64,000 nt of DNA, taken from positions 1 to 64,000 of the forward strand of contig CAYZOV010000005.1 in NCBI GenBank assembly GCA_964480525.1, in the 5' to 3' direction. Shown in pieces: positions 1-6,885 of the stretch. The position numbers and the translations under genes are program-made. The stretch comes from JAAZZIT01 sp964480525. Its GTDB lineage: Bacteria > Bacillota > Clostridia > Oscillospirales > Ruminococcaceae. Position 1 is the stretch's first letter, and every line of letters starts with the position of its first letter. Under the pieces are notes generated by a model that saw nothing but the letters and a program-made list of their open reading frames with translations, was not told the origin of the DNA and ran no database searches.

Positions 1-166
1 TCTTGTAATTATCCAAATTCCAACTAATCCAATTCCTTGTTTTTTCTTCATCAAACGGTGCAGGATAATGTTGCATAGTTTCTGCATCGGATACTATCTC
101 AAAAAGTGGATCAAAATCTTCCATGACATATTCTCTTAAAATAAGTCTGTCTGTTTCAATTACCAT
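1..166 (-). CDS. GNAT family N-acetyltransferase, C-terminus cut by window edge
   Basis: Only the first 55 codons lie in the window. The translation begins MVIETDRLILREY and continues into a segment with MQHYPAPFDEEKT, which is the opening of RimJ/RimL-type acetyl-CoA-dependent N-acetyltransferases (ETxRLxLRxxxxxD, then a proline-containing loop). Two ATGs are in frame; the inner one at 166 is preferred because GGAGG (minus strand, 174-178) lies 7 nt upstream, while the outer ATG at 172 is only 1 nt from it. The catalytic acetyl-CoA motif is outside the window, so the substrate cannot be judged. Confidence 0.75.
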   Translation of the reverse strand, partial: MVIETDRLILREYVMEDFDPLFEIVSDAETMQHYPAPFDEEKTRNWISWNLDNYK

Positions 167-296
167 TTCCATTCCTCCGTCAACTTCAAATTTTTTTCTT
201 TTTAACCTCTTTATACTAAACACCATTTAAAATTTGGAAAAAATCAAGCCGACAATCTGGAATATATGGATTTCGGTGCAGATTTTTTCCTGTATT

Positions 297-765
297 TTAT
301 TGGTGTTTAGTATTAGACACTTCTTTAATACTCTCCAAATACGCCTGTTCTACAGGTGTAAGCGTAATTTCCTGATATTTTCGATACTCGGATTTTGCCT
401 TGTCCATTACCTTTCAAACGTTCCGTAGCCCAACGTCTGAAATTTGTTGCAATTTTGGATTTTACTCTATATCCAAGGGAAATTATCATATCAAGGTTAT
501 AAAACGGAATTTCTCTTGAAACCTCACGATTGCCCTCTTTTCGAACCTGTCGGAATTTCCGACAAGTTGAAATCTCATCCAATTCGCCGTCCTCATAAAT
601 ATGTTTGATATGCTCTACCACATTGGTTCTGGAGGTTTGAAACAAATCCGTCATCTGTTGCTGCGTCAGCCACACTGTTTCATCTTCTATTTTAACTTCA
701 ACATTAGTCAATCCGTCATCGGATTGGTAAATTAGTATTTCTCCGTAATTTTCCATAAAACTCAC
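297..765 (-). pseudogene. rhuM: Broken RhuM-family (virulence RhuM) gene
   Basis: The N-terminal part reads as a RhuM family protein: EILIYQSDDG, then VWLTQQQMTDLFQTSR (a helix-turn-helix-like segment), REIPFYNLDMIISLGYRVKS and FRRWATERLKG. The frame is then lost. A shifted frame (about 407-297) carries MDKAKSEYRKYQEITL then a segment with VEQAYLESIK, which matches the usual C-terminus of the family. Complete RhuM proteins are about 320-340 residues, so roughly 150 middle residues are gone and the two ends are out of frame. RhuM genes are often found inside type I restriction-modification loci, which fits the hsdR remnant and mrr gene nearby. Family recognition is strong; the deletion model is inferred from the two frames. 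Confidence 0.8.
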
Positions 766-787
766 ACCTTTAGGACAAGTTATTACT

Positions 788-976
788 TTACTTCTGTACT
801 TTTGTCATCAATACTACGCACTCAACGTGCCTTGTATGTGGGAACATATCCACAGGCTGGATTTTTTGTGCGTGATAGCCTAAGTTTCTTAAAATTTTCA
901 AATCACGCTCCAAAGTGTCAATTCCACAGGAAATGTACACGATTTTTTTAGGCGATAGCTTTGCTATGCTTTCCAT
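788..976 (-). pseudogene. C-terminal fragment of 23S rRNA (uracil-5-)-methyltransferase
   Basis: About 62 residues survive: ESIAKLSPKKIVYISC, then TLERDLKILRNLGY and KIQPVDMFPHTRHVECV. This is the C-terminal end of the RumA/RlmD/RlmCD (TrmA superfamily) enzymes, including the catalytic-site PKKIVYISC segment and the terminal MFPHTxHVE motif. The roughly 390 upstream residues (TRAM domain, iron-sulfur cysteines, SAM-binding site) are absent. An ATG at 976 opens the fragment directly behind a hairpin with a U-rich tail (984-1019), so the junction with foreign DNA lies there. It cannot be an active enzyme. Confidence 0.85.
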
Positions 977-983
977 AAAAACA

Positions 984-1019
984 CCTCGCAATGCGTTTTT
1001 ATTATCACACAATGCGAGG
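984..1019 (-). terminator. Hairpin at the rRNA methyltransferase fragment junction
   Basis: The arms CCTCGCA (984-990) and TGCGAGG (1013-1019) form a 7-bp stem with a long A/T-rich loop. On the minus strand the stem is followed by GTGTTTTTATGG, so it resembles a weak intrinsic terminator ending exactly at the ATG of the methyltransferase remnant. It probably belonged to a gene that once ended here. Confidence 0.4.
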
Positions 1020-1124
1020 CATTGAATTCTGTCTATTAACAACAAACCGTTTTGAAACCGTCTTCGTTTCTTTCATAAAAAATTTCACCAATACCAGTAT
1101 CCATACCCTGCCGATGAAATTACT

Positions 1125-1667
1125 CTATATATTGGCATTTATTTCTTTTACTATCTCAATAACCGTAATTTGACCATCTACCAACATCTCGCAAATCGCT
1201 TGCCTATTTTCCGTATCCATATTGCTTTCCCAATAAATTTCAGCAAGTCTAAGATTATCTTCCTTGCTTAACCGCCCGTCAAAACATTTTGTAGCATCGC
1301 CAATAAAGCAGTTGCCACTGATATCTAATTTTACGATGTGGTATGTAGGTCTACCTATTTCAGCGAAGAATTTACCCCAATTTTCTGCTTCTTCAAAAGA
1401 TTTAGATACATATAAACATCCCATTCTTGAAGGATACTGTGGATATTTTTTAATTCTGACTTCCTCTAACGCCAATTCTCTTAACGCAACTGATGTATGA
1501 TGTTCTAATGTTTCTGCATCATATTTATCAGGATTAGCATAAATATCATTCACTATATCTATTTTATCATATACCCTTTGATACACTCCACTATGATGTT
1601 TTTCATCAAACATAATCTTCTGTCCAACGTACATCGGTCTTTCTGTTACCACATGATATGCAAACAC
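1125..1667 (-). CDS. DUF2441 domain-containing protein
   Basis: A 180-residue protein beginning FAYHVVTERPMYVGQKI and containing FDEKHHSGVY, a pattern known from DUF2441 proteins, which are uncharacterised and usually 170-190 residues. It is soluble, with no signal peptide or membrane segment. The start is GTG at 1667, supported by GGAGG 9 nt upstream. The ORF is intact, unlike its neighbours on both sides, and it stands alone on the minus strand inside the remnant-rich region. Biochemical function is unknown; ADP-ribosyltransferase-like folds have been suggested for related domains, but nothing seen here proves that. Confidence 0.7.
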   Translation of the reverse strand: MFAYHVVTERPMYVGQKIMFDEKHHSGVYQRVYDKIDIVNDIYANPDKYDAETLEHHTSVALRELALEEVRIKKYPQYPSRMGCLYVSKSFEEAENWGKFFAEIGRPTYHIVKLDISGNCFIGDATKCFDGRLSKEDNLRLAEIYWESNMDTENRQAICEMLVDGQITVIEIVKEINANI

Positions 1668-1754
1668 TAAAATATTCCTCCATTCTCTTCAAATTTTCTA
1701 TATCATTCACCCTATGCACCTCAAGCGTTACAAAACATATGCCCTTAATTGTCG

Positions 1755-2021
1755 CTAAAACTCCAAAAAGCTGAATGTTTTCACGATTGGGGTGGTGGTT
1801 GTTTCGGTTTTGGTTGTCGGCTCGGTCGTTACGGCTGTGTCGCTTGTTGTCGTCACTTCGTCCACGGTGGTTGCACTCGGTGTGGTGACGGTTGTTACGA
1901 CGCTTGCGGTTGCGGTGGTCGCCACGCCCGACACTTCCTTGTCAGCCGTCTGCACGTTTCCGCAAGCACTAAGCCCAAACACGGATAGGATTGTGATTGC
2001 TGTTAAAATCGTCTTTTTCAT
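1755..2021 (-). CDS. Short Thr-rich lipoprotein, probably truncated
   Basis: The 88-residue product starts with a lipoprotein signal peptide (MKKTILTAITILSVFGLSAC; lipobox LSAC, lipidated Cys20). The rest is a Thr/Val-rich low-complexity stretch, and the ORF then ends abruptly (KTFSFLEF). Such Thr-rich stretches normally tether a folded domain to the membrane, as in the SGNH lipoprotein at 26368, so the missing C-terminal domain suggests a truncated gene. AAAGGAG lies 7-8 nt before the ATG. A promoter at 2257-2284 could drive it through a leader of about 220 nt. It may still be made as a small surface lipoprotein. Confidence 0.6.
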   Translation of the reverse strand: MKKTILTAITILSVFGLSACGNVQTADKEVSGVATTATASVVTTVTTPSATTVDEVTTTSDTAVTTEPTTKTETTTTPIVKTFSFLEF

Positions 2022-2256
2022 ATGGGGCTCCTTTTGCTAAAATTTAATCTGTTAAATTAAATTATACACCTTAATAAATTCAAAACGTCACTTTGTTATC
2101 TTTAACGCAGATTTTACGCTGTGAGTTATTCCCTCACAAAGCTCAGGGACAGCCACCGAAACCAATTTTCAAAAACTTTCACCAAACGTTTTCTCTCTGT
2201 GGAAAATGCTTTTCGGATAATTCCTTCAAGGCTTTATTTATCAAATATACATTTAA
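2022..2256 (-). other. Untranslated leader or old insertion upstream of the short lipoprotein
   Basis: No credible gene lies between 2022 and 2480. On the minus strand, downstream of the promoter at 2257-2284, the sequence holds a hairpin whose outer arms are GCTGT/ACAGC and inner arms CCCT/AGGG (about 2125-2160). Short open frames here read into stop codons. I recognise no known riboswitch consensus in it. It may be a leader RNA or an interspersed repeat remnant. Confidence 0.3.
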
Positions 2257-2284
2257 ATTATAACACAATCATCGAAATTGTCAA
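2257..2284 (-). promoter_or_regulatory. Sigma-A promoter reading toward the short lipoprotein
   Basis: On the minus strand TTGACA (2279-2284) is followed after 16 nt by TATAAT (2257-2262), both perfect consensus hexamers. The nearest downstream start is the lipoprotein ATG at 2021. Confidence 0.65.
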
Positions 2285-2408
2285 GGGCTTTTACAAGATT
2301 TTTCTGATTTTTTGTGTTAAAATTAGTTACTAACTGCATTATTACAAAAATTTTTATTCTAAAAATTGCCTTTTTTAGCTAAATTTCGTCATATTTGAAC
2401 CTAAAGTA

Positions 2409-2437
2409 TTGACATTTTGGCAATTTTTCGTTATATT
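2409..2437 (+). promoter_or_regulatory. Sigma-A promoter for the pRiA4b-like gene
   Basis: TTGACA (2409-2414), a 17-nt spacer and TATATT (2432-2437) precede the start codon at 2538 by about 95 nt. No other gene intervenes. Confidence 0.7.
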
Positions 2438-2537
2438 AAAAATAATGAAAAATATCTTTTTCACAAACAATTGAAAATACTTGGTTGTTGAGTTAAAAGA
2501 GTTAAGAAACAAAATTATTAAGAAAAGGTTGAAAATT

Positions 2538-3179
2538 ATGGGTGCTAAATTATTTACGTTTAAAATTGTATATCAGGGCTGCAATAACAAAATATGGCGA
2601 AAAGCCTGTGTTTCTTCAAATTATCCCCTTATCAATGTCGGTTATATGGTTCTGGCAACTTTTGATTCGATGTCATATCACTATTTTGAAATGGAATTTA
2701 AAGACGTGAAGTATTGTCTTGACGTAAACCCTTATTTCTGTTTTGAGGAAATGCCCGGTAATGAAAAAGCGAGTCAGTACAAAGTCGGACAATTGGGCAT
2801 GAAAGTGGGCGACGTAATCAAAATGACGTATGATTTTGGTTGTAATCAAATATTCACGCTTAAATTATTGGAGATTTCCGATATGCCGAAAGGTCATGGT
2901 AGAGCTTATCCGAAAATTTTAGACGGTGCCGGCAGAGGAATTATTGATGATATACCACCATTTGAACTGTCGTTAATAATCAAAAAAACTGATAAAACCG
3001 GATGTTCTGATGTTTATTATTCAAAATACGGATTTGATTATCCTGAATGGAATTACAAAGATTATGATATCAAGAATGACAACAGTTTGCTAAAGGGAGA
3101 AATTGACGATATCCGCAGAGCGTATGAATGTGAAGTTGAAAATGAAAGAGAGGAAGAATATTATAATTTTGATGATTGA
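2538..3179 (+). CDS. Plasmid pRiA4b ORF-3-like family protein
   Basis: The product (213 residues from the ATG at 2538) shows the pRiA4b ORF-3-like pattern: TFKIVYQGCNNKIWRKACV, a following HYFEMEF segment, GDVIKMTYDFGCNQIFTLKL, then YPKILDGAGRG. The family is common on mobile elements and in accessory regions; its biochemical role is unknown. An upstream TTG (2481) would extend it, but the ATG at 2538 has AAGG 9 nt before it and starts right at the conserved domain. The C-terminal tail is acidic (ENEREEEYYNFDD). Its stop codon overlaps the frame of the hsdR remnant that follows, so the two were probably fused by a rearrangement. Confidence 0.75.
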   Translation: MGAKLFTFKIVYQGCNNKIWRKACVSSNYPLINVGYMVLATFDSMSYHYFEMEFKDVKYCLDVNPYFCFEEMPGNEKASQYKVGQLGMKVGDVIKMTYDFGCNQIFTLKLLEISDMPKGHGRAYPKILDGAGRGIIDDIPPFELSLIIKKTDKTGCSDVYYSKYGFDYPEWNYKDYDIKNDNSLLKGEIDDIRRAYECEVENEREEEYYNFDD

Positions 3180-3366
3180 GCTTTCCAAGCGTATCAATGT
3201 CATTGTTGACGATAAGGCATGATATACCAATTGGTCAACTCGTGATGATATTAAGGCAAACCTGCAGGTTGACCTTATTCTCTTGCTTGATAAGTTCGAT
3301 TATCCACCTGTAACCATTGCTGATGTTTGCAAAGAGATTTTGGAGCAGGCAGAGAAGTTCAAATAA
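3178..3366 (+). pseudogene. hsdR: C-terminal remnant of type I restriction subunit HsdR with in-frame stop
   Basis: Translating in frame 3181 gives LSKRINVIVDDKA, a TGA stop, then YTNWSTRDDIKANLQVDLI, a KFDYPPVTIADVCKEIL segment and EQAEKFK before TAA at 3364-3366. This is the extreme C-terminal helical region of type I restriction endonuclease R subunits (DWSxRxDIKAxLxxDLIxLL...YPPV...EIxEQAExFK). Only about 60 of roughly 1000 residues remain, and one codon is a stop. The helicase and nuclease parts are lost, so it is a scar of a former type I R-M operon, together with the rhuM fragment. Confidence 0.85.
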
Positions 3367-3392
3367 TATCAATGATAAAGGAGTTAATTCTA

Positions 3393-4388
3393 ATGAACAG
3401 CACAGAACACCAGATTTGGGGAATACACGGGAAGGACGAACGACTGTTTCTTATTGAAAATCGAATTGCTCTTGGCTGGCATGATTTTGGAGACTTGACA
3501 CTTGTCAATGCAACCAGGGAAGCATTTAAGGAAAAATATGTACAAACTTATCCTAACGCCAAAAAAGGTGCTATTGCAACTAGTTCGGGAATGCTTTTTA
3601 GATTTATCCACGAGCTGAAAGTCGGCGATTATATAGTTTTCCCGTCTAAAAGTGATAGAATGATAAATATTGGAATTGTGGACGGAGAGTATATTTATGC
3701 TCCAAATTCTGGAGAGTACGTTCAGCAAAGGGCAGTAAAGTGGCTTAAAAGATTATCTAGAACTGTTTTTTCTCAAGGAGCATTGTATGAAATTGGCTCT
3801 GCTATGTCCCTTTTTGCAATAAAAAATTACGCCGGCGAATTTTTTTCTGCCGTTGATGATGATTTCAAATCAGAAACATCTATTTCAGATGAAGATGATA
3901 GCATCGCTGCGACAGCCGATGATATTATTGAATCCACCCGTGATTTTATTCTTAAAGAATTAAGTAAAAATCTTAAAGGCTACGACCTTGAAGATTTTGT
4001 TGCAGACCTTTTAAGGGCGATGGGATACAGAACGATTGTATCACCGCATGGCGGTGACAGTGGTATAGATATAACAGCATATAAAGACGAACTTCCGCCT
4101 AGGATACTTGTTCAGGTCAAAAGTCAGGACAGCGATATAAAGGAAACGGTTATCCAGTCGCTGAAAGGTGCAATGCGTGAGGGTGACTATGGTCTGTTTG
4201 TAACGCTTTCAAATTACACCAAGAATGCCGTAAAGTATCTTGAAAACACACCTATTATAAGAGCAATAAACGGCACGGAACTTGTAGATTTAATTTTGAA
4301 GTACTACGATGAATTGGATGAAAAATACCGCAGAATGATTCCGCTGAAAATGGTATATGTACCTGTTTCCAGAGATGATATAGTATAA
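3393..4388 (+). CDS. mrr: Mrr-type restriction endonuclease with EVE/PUA-like N-terminal domain
   Basis: A 331-residue protein with two modules. Residues 1-110 (beginning MNSTEHQIWGIHGKDERLFL, later KVGDYIVFPSK and INIGIVDGEYIYAP) look like an EVE/PUA-type modified-base reader. Residues about 185-315 form an Mrr_cat nuclease: LEDFVADLLRAMGYRT, GGDSGIDITAYKDELPPR and ILVQVKSQ, giving the D...QxK catalytic signature of the PD-(D/E)xK fold. Such proteins cut DNA with modified bases (type IV restriction). An alternative start at 3327 is rejected because AAAGGAG (3377-3383) sits 9 nt before the ATG at 3393. The gene is intact although its R-M neighbours are broken. The modified-base specificity is inference. 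Confidence 0.85.
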   Translation: MNSTEHQIWGIHGKDERLFLIENRIALGWHDFGDLTLVNATREAFKEKYVQTYPNAKKGAIATSSGMLFRFIHELKVGDYIVFPSKSDRMINIGIVDGEYIYAPNSGEYVQQRAVKWLKRLSRTVFSQGALYEIGSAMSLFAIKNYAGEFFSAVDDDFKSETSISDEDDSIAATADDIIESTRDFILKELSKNLKGYDLEDFVADLLRAMGYRTIVSPHGGDSGIDITAYKDELPPRILVQVKSQDSDIKETVIQSLKGAMREGDYGLFVTLSNYTKNAVKYLENTPIIRAINGTELVDLILKYYDELDEKYRRMIPLKMVYVPVSRDDIV

Positions 4389-4454
4389 TCAGAAACTTTA
4401 TCACACAAAATAACCGTTAGATTATTTCTATCTTTCACAATGAAACTTTTCCCC

Positions 4455-4504
4455 TCACTCTGAAACTATTCGTGTTAAAAATAGTTTCAGAGTGATTTAT
4501 TTTC
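4455..4504 (+). terminator. Terminator after the Mrr gene
   Basis: A perfect 16-bp stem (4455-4470 with 4480-4495) with a 9-nt loop is followed by TTTATTTT. It closes the mrr transcript; the long symmetrical stem could also act in the other direction. Confidence 0.75.
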
Positions 4505-4614
4505 TGATTACAAGCATTGAAAAAGGTTACGAAAAATATACCGTAACTCCATAATGAAATTATCCATAAAAAGTAAATACGCCCAAAAGCCCTTTTACTA
4601 AAGGCTTTCAGGCA

Positions 4615-4670
4615 AAAAGAAAAAGCACGGCAGTTTCAGATACTCTCGTATCAAAATTACCGTGCTTTTT
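4615..4670 (-). terminator. Terminator of tRNA-Leu
   Basis: On the minus strand, directly after the tRNA CCA end, a stem with GCACGG/CCGTGC arms (4625-4630, 4660-4665) is flanked by A/T pairs, contains an inner GATAC/GTATC hairpin, and runs into TTTTTCTTTTT. The region 4505-4614 holds nothing else I can name. Confidence 0.75.
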
Positions 4671-4757
4671 TGGTGCCGGTGGCGGGGGTCGAACCCGCAC
4701 TCTGTTGCCAGAACTGGATTTTGAGTCCAGCACGTCTGCCAATTCCATCACACCGGC
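4671..4757 (-). tRNA. tRNA-Leu (anticodon CAA)
   Basis: The minus strand folds as a complete type II tRNA: acceptor stem GCCGGTG/CACCGGC, a D-loop containing AATTGGCAGA, anticodon stem CTGGA/TCCAG with loop CTCAAAA (anticodon CAA, decoding UUG), a variable arm with CTG/CAG pairing, T stem GCGGG/CCCGC with TTCGACC, discriminator A and an encoded CCA. Length is 87 nt. It lies between the remnant region and the core genome, and tRNA genes are common integration sites, although I see no duplicated 3' end within this window. Confidence 0.96.
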
Positions 4758-4782
4758 GTATATGCTTTTTTGGTACTCATCT

Positions 4783-4811
4783 ATTTTAGCACAAATTCAC
4801 ATGAATGTCAA
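4783..4811 (-). promoter_or_regulatory. Promoter of tRNA-Leu
   Basis: TTGACA (4806-4811), a 17-nt spacer and TAAAAT (4783-4788) on the minus strand lie 26 nt before the mature tRNA 5' end. Confidence 0.8.
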
Positions 4812-4869
4812 GTGTTTTTTTAAAATTTCTATAGTGCATATTTACCACAAATTTATCAAAAAATTCTAC

Positions 4870-4898
4870 TTGAAATTTGTATAATATTATGCTATAAT
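4870..4898 (+). promoter_or_regulatory. Promoter of the receiver/CheX-like operon
   Basis: TTGAAA (4870-4875), 17 nt, TATAAT (4893-4898). The start codon at 4973 follows after about 70 nt with AAGGAG as ribosome binding site. Confidence 0.7.
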
Positions 4899-4972
4899 AC
4901 ATAGTAGATATTTAATATAGCTTTAGTCAGAGAAACTATATAAATATTTTATTAAATAAGGAGCGTGATTTT

Positions 4973-5353
4973 ATGTCTTTTTCAAATATTTCTGTTTTAA
5001 TTTGCGACGATTCGATTTTTGCAAGAAAGAAAATGAAAGATTATATCCTAAGTTTGGGTGTTAAATCGGTTTACGAAGCTGCTGACGGTGAAGAAGCAGT
5101 TGAAAAATATCTTGAATTTAAGCCAAGTGTTGCTTTTATGGATATTGTTATGCCAAAAAAGAACGGAATCGAAGCTGTTACCGAAATTATTTCAAAATGC
5201 CCTGACGCAAAAATAGTTATGGCTTCGTCTGTAGGAACACAAAGTCATTTAAAAGAAGCACTAAGTGCCGGAGCATATGAATTTTTGCAAAAACCTATTC
5301 AAAACGAACAAATTTTGAAAATTATTGAAATTATTGCAGAGGAAGTGAAATAA
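4973..5353 (+). CDS. Stand-alone CheY-like response regulator receiver
   Basis: A 126-residue single receiver domain with no output domain. The acidic pair Asp12-Asp13, phospho-acceptor Asp57 (in AFMDIVMPKKNG), Ser85 at the switch threonine position (MASSVG) and Lys107 (QKP) are all present, so it should be phosphorylatable. It is translationally linked to the next gene by a TAATG overlap. Single receivers act by binding a partner protein; here the partner may be the adjacent CheX-like protein, which could dephosphorylate it. No histidine kinase, CheA or chemoreceptor gene is in the window, and the genome region shows no flagellar genes. Confidence 0.85.
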   Translation: MSFSNISVLICDDSIFARKKMKDYILSLGVKSVYEAADGEEAVEKYLEFKPSVAFMDIVMPKKNGIEAVTEIISKCPDAKIVMASSVGTQSHLKEALSAGAYEFLQKPIQNEQILKIIEIIAEEVK

Positions 5354-6234
5354 TGTTTGCACAATTTTTCGGAAGTTATCTTTTAAACAAAGGACTTGTC
5401 ACATCTCAACAGTTGGCAACAGCGTTGGAACAAAAGAAAAATACCCGTTTAAAATTAGGCGTTTTGGCTATTAACGCCAAACTCATGACCGCCGAACAAG
5501 TTGAAATTGTCAATCAGGCGCAGGCTTCAAAAGATATGAGATTCGGTGATTTAGCCGTTTCAATGGGATTTATTAAATCAAGCGACGTTGACGAATTGTT
5601 AAAACAGCAACCTGCCGATTACCTTGTTTTGGGGCAGACTTTGGTTAATAACGGCATTATGTCAAATTCCCAGTTTGAAAAGGCAATTAACGATTACAAA
5701 ACCAATCACTCTCTTTCAGACGAGGACCTTTCAAATGACCAGAACACCAAACTTTCTCAGCTAATTTCCGAGTTTTATCATTTTGAAACTTCTGAAAACG
5801 CCAAAGCTTATACAGCATACTTAACTTTGCTTTTCAAGAACATTGTTAGATTTGTGGGTGACGATTTTACACCTCTTGAAGCAAGCATAATCCGAGATAT
5901 GGACGCAAATTATTACGTAAGTCAGTCTATTTCGGGAAATATTTCATGCAATACCGCTATCGAAGCCGAAGAATACCAATATCTTAAATTTGCAAGCCGT
6001 TTTGCAGGCGAAGACATTACCGATGTTGGCGAATTTGCTCACGCTTCGGTGGGTGAATTTTTAAATTTACACAACGGACTTTTCACCGTAAATCTTTCTA
6101 ACGATTTCGGAGTTGAACTCAACCTAAGTCCGCAAGAATACTGCGACCACGAAAAGAAAGTTTTCGGAAATTCGGCGTTCTGTATTCCCGTTAGCTTTTC
6201 GTTTGGTATAGTAAATTTCATTATTTCAATTTAA
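5353..6234 (+). CDS. MshEN-like plus CheX-like phosphatase protein
   Basis: 293 residues. The N-terminal half has helical repeats of the MshEN/GspE-N type (FGSYLLNKGLVTSQQLATAL, KLGVLAINAKLMTAEQV, a following RFGDLAVSMGFI segment, LGQTLVNNGIMS), a fold that in other proteins binds cyclic di-GMP. The C-terminal half (about 135-293) resembles CheX/CheC: the segment ASVGEFLNLHNG supplies the E-x2-N phosphatase signature (Glu235, Asn238). It overlaps the receiver gene by one base. The natural reading is a phosphatase for that receiver whose activity may be tuned through the MshEN part. Domain calls rest on motif recognition; ligand binding is inference. Confidence 0.7.
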   Translation: MFAQFFGSYLLNKGLVTSQQLATALEQKKNTRLKLGVLAINAKLMTAEQVEIVNQAQASKDMRFGDLAVSMGFIKSSDVDELLKQQPADYLVLGQTLVNNGIMSNSQFEKAINDYKTNHSLSDEDLSNDQNTKLSQLISEFYHFETSENAKAYTAYLTLLFKNIVRFVGDDFTPLEASIIRDMDANYYVSQSISGNISCNTAIEAEEYQYLKFASRFAGEDITDVGEFAHASVGEFLNLHNGLFTVNLSNDFGVELNLSPQEYCDHEKKVFGNSAFCIPVSFSFGIVNFIISI

Positions 6235-6243
6235 ATTTAGCCT

Positions 6244-6275
6244 AAAAGCACCGCAATTTTGTGGTGCTTTTTTTG
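6244..6275 (+). terminator. Terminator of the receiver/CheX-like operon
   Basis: AAGCACCGC and its complement GTGGTGCTT enclose an A/T loop, followed by a run of T, 10 nt after the stop codon at 6234. Confidence 0.85.
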
Positions 6276-6359
6276 AAAAATTAACTATAAATAACTGTTT
6301 TAAATCTTAAAAAACGGTGCAAATTATATAATATAGTACAAAATAAGAGGAGGAAAACA

Positions 6360-6806
6360 ATGGCAAAAACTGTACTAAGATATTTTGCACTTTTTTCAAT
6401 AGGCGCACTAAGCTATGGATTGATAGAAATATTTGTGCGTGGATTTTCGCATATTTCTATGGGACTTTTGGGAGGATTGACATTTACCCTTGTAGCAGTT
6501 CTTAACAACGCCCGCAGATACGGACTTTCAACAACGGTGCAGGTGATAATTACGACTGCTTTTATAACTGTTTCCGAACTGATAACAGGCGTAATTTTGA
6601 ACATAAATATGCACCTGTGCATTTGGGATTATTCCGAAATTCCGCTTAATTACAAAGGTCAAATTTGCGTGCCTTTTATTTTTTTGTGGGTTTTAATGAG
6701 TATTTTCGCACTTTTTGTTGAAGAATTTTTGAGAGAAAAATATTTCAGAACCGAAAAATCCCTTTACCCTGCCCTTTTTAAATTCAAACAAAAAAAGAAA
6801 TCTTAA
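6360..6806 (+). CDS. ABC_trans_CmpB (putative ABC-transporter type IV) membrane protein
   Basis: A 148-residue protein with about four membrane helices (residues about 7-26, 32-50, 58-80 and 100-120). The segment WDYSEIPLNYKGQICVPF, followed by LWVLMSIFALF, is the hallmark of the CmpB-like integral membrane family, whose members have no proven transport role despite the name. The C-terminus is basic (KFKQKKKS) and probably cytoplasmic. GAGGAGG lies 7 nt before the ATG. It stands alone after the terminator at 6275 and before a gene with its own start region. Confidence 0.75.
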   Translation: MAKTVLRYFALFSIGALSYGLIEIFVRGFSHISMGLLGGLTFTLVAVLNNARRYGLSTTVQVIITTAFITVSELITGVILNINMHLCIWDYSEIPLNYKGQICVPFIFLWVLMSIFALFVEEFLREKYFRTEKSLYPALFKFKQKKKS

Positions 6807-6885
6807 AAATCTATGCAGACAAGCGTTCTTAAATAAATATTTTGCCCATACTATTAAGTGAAATATTATTTAAGGACTGGTAAAC

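Noticed and set aside
1749..2040. Plus-strand frames with Cys/Gly- and Val-rich products
   Set aside because: They arise from the Thr-rich lipoprotein repeats on the minus strand and lack start signals.
4671..4757. Duplicated tRNA 3' end (att site) in the remnant region
   Set aside because: The T-arm and acceptor sequence of the tRNA-Leu was not seen again between 1 and 4670, so integration at this tRNA is unproven.
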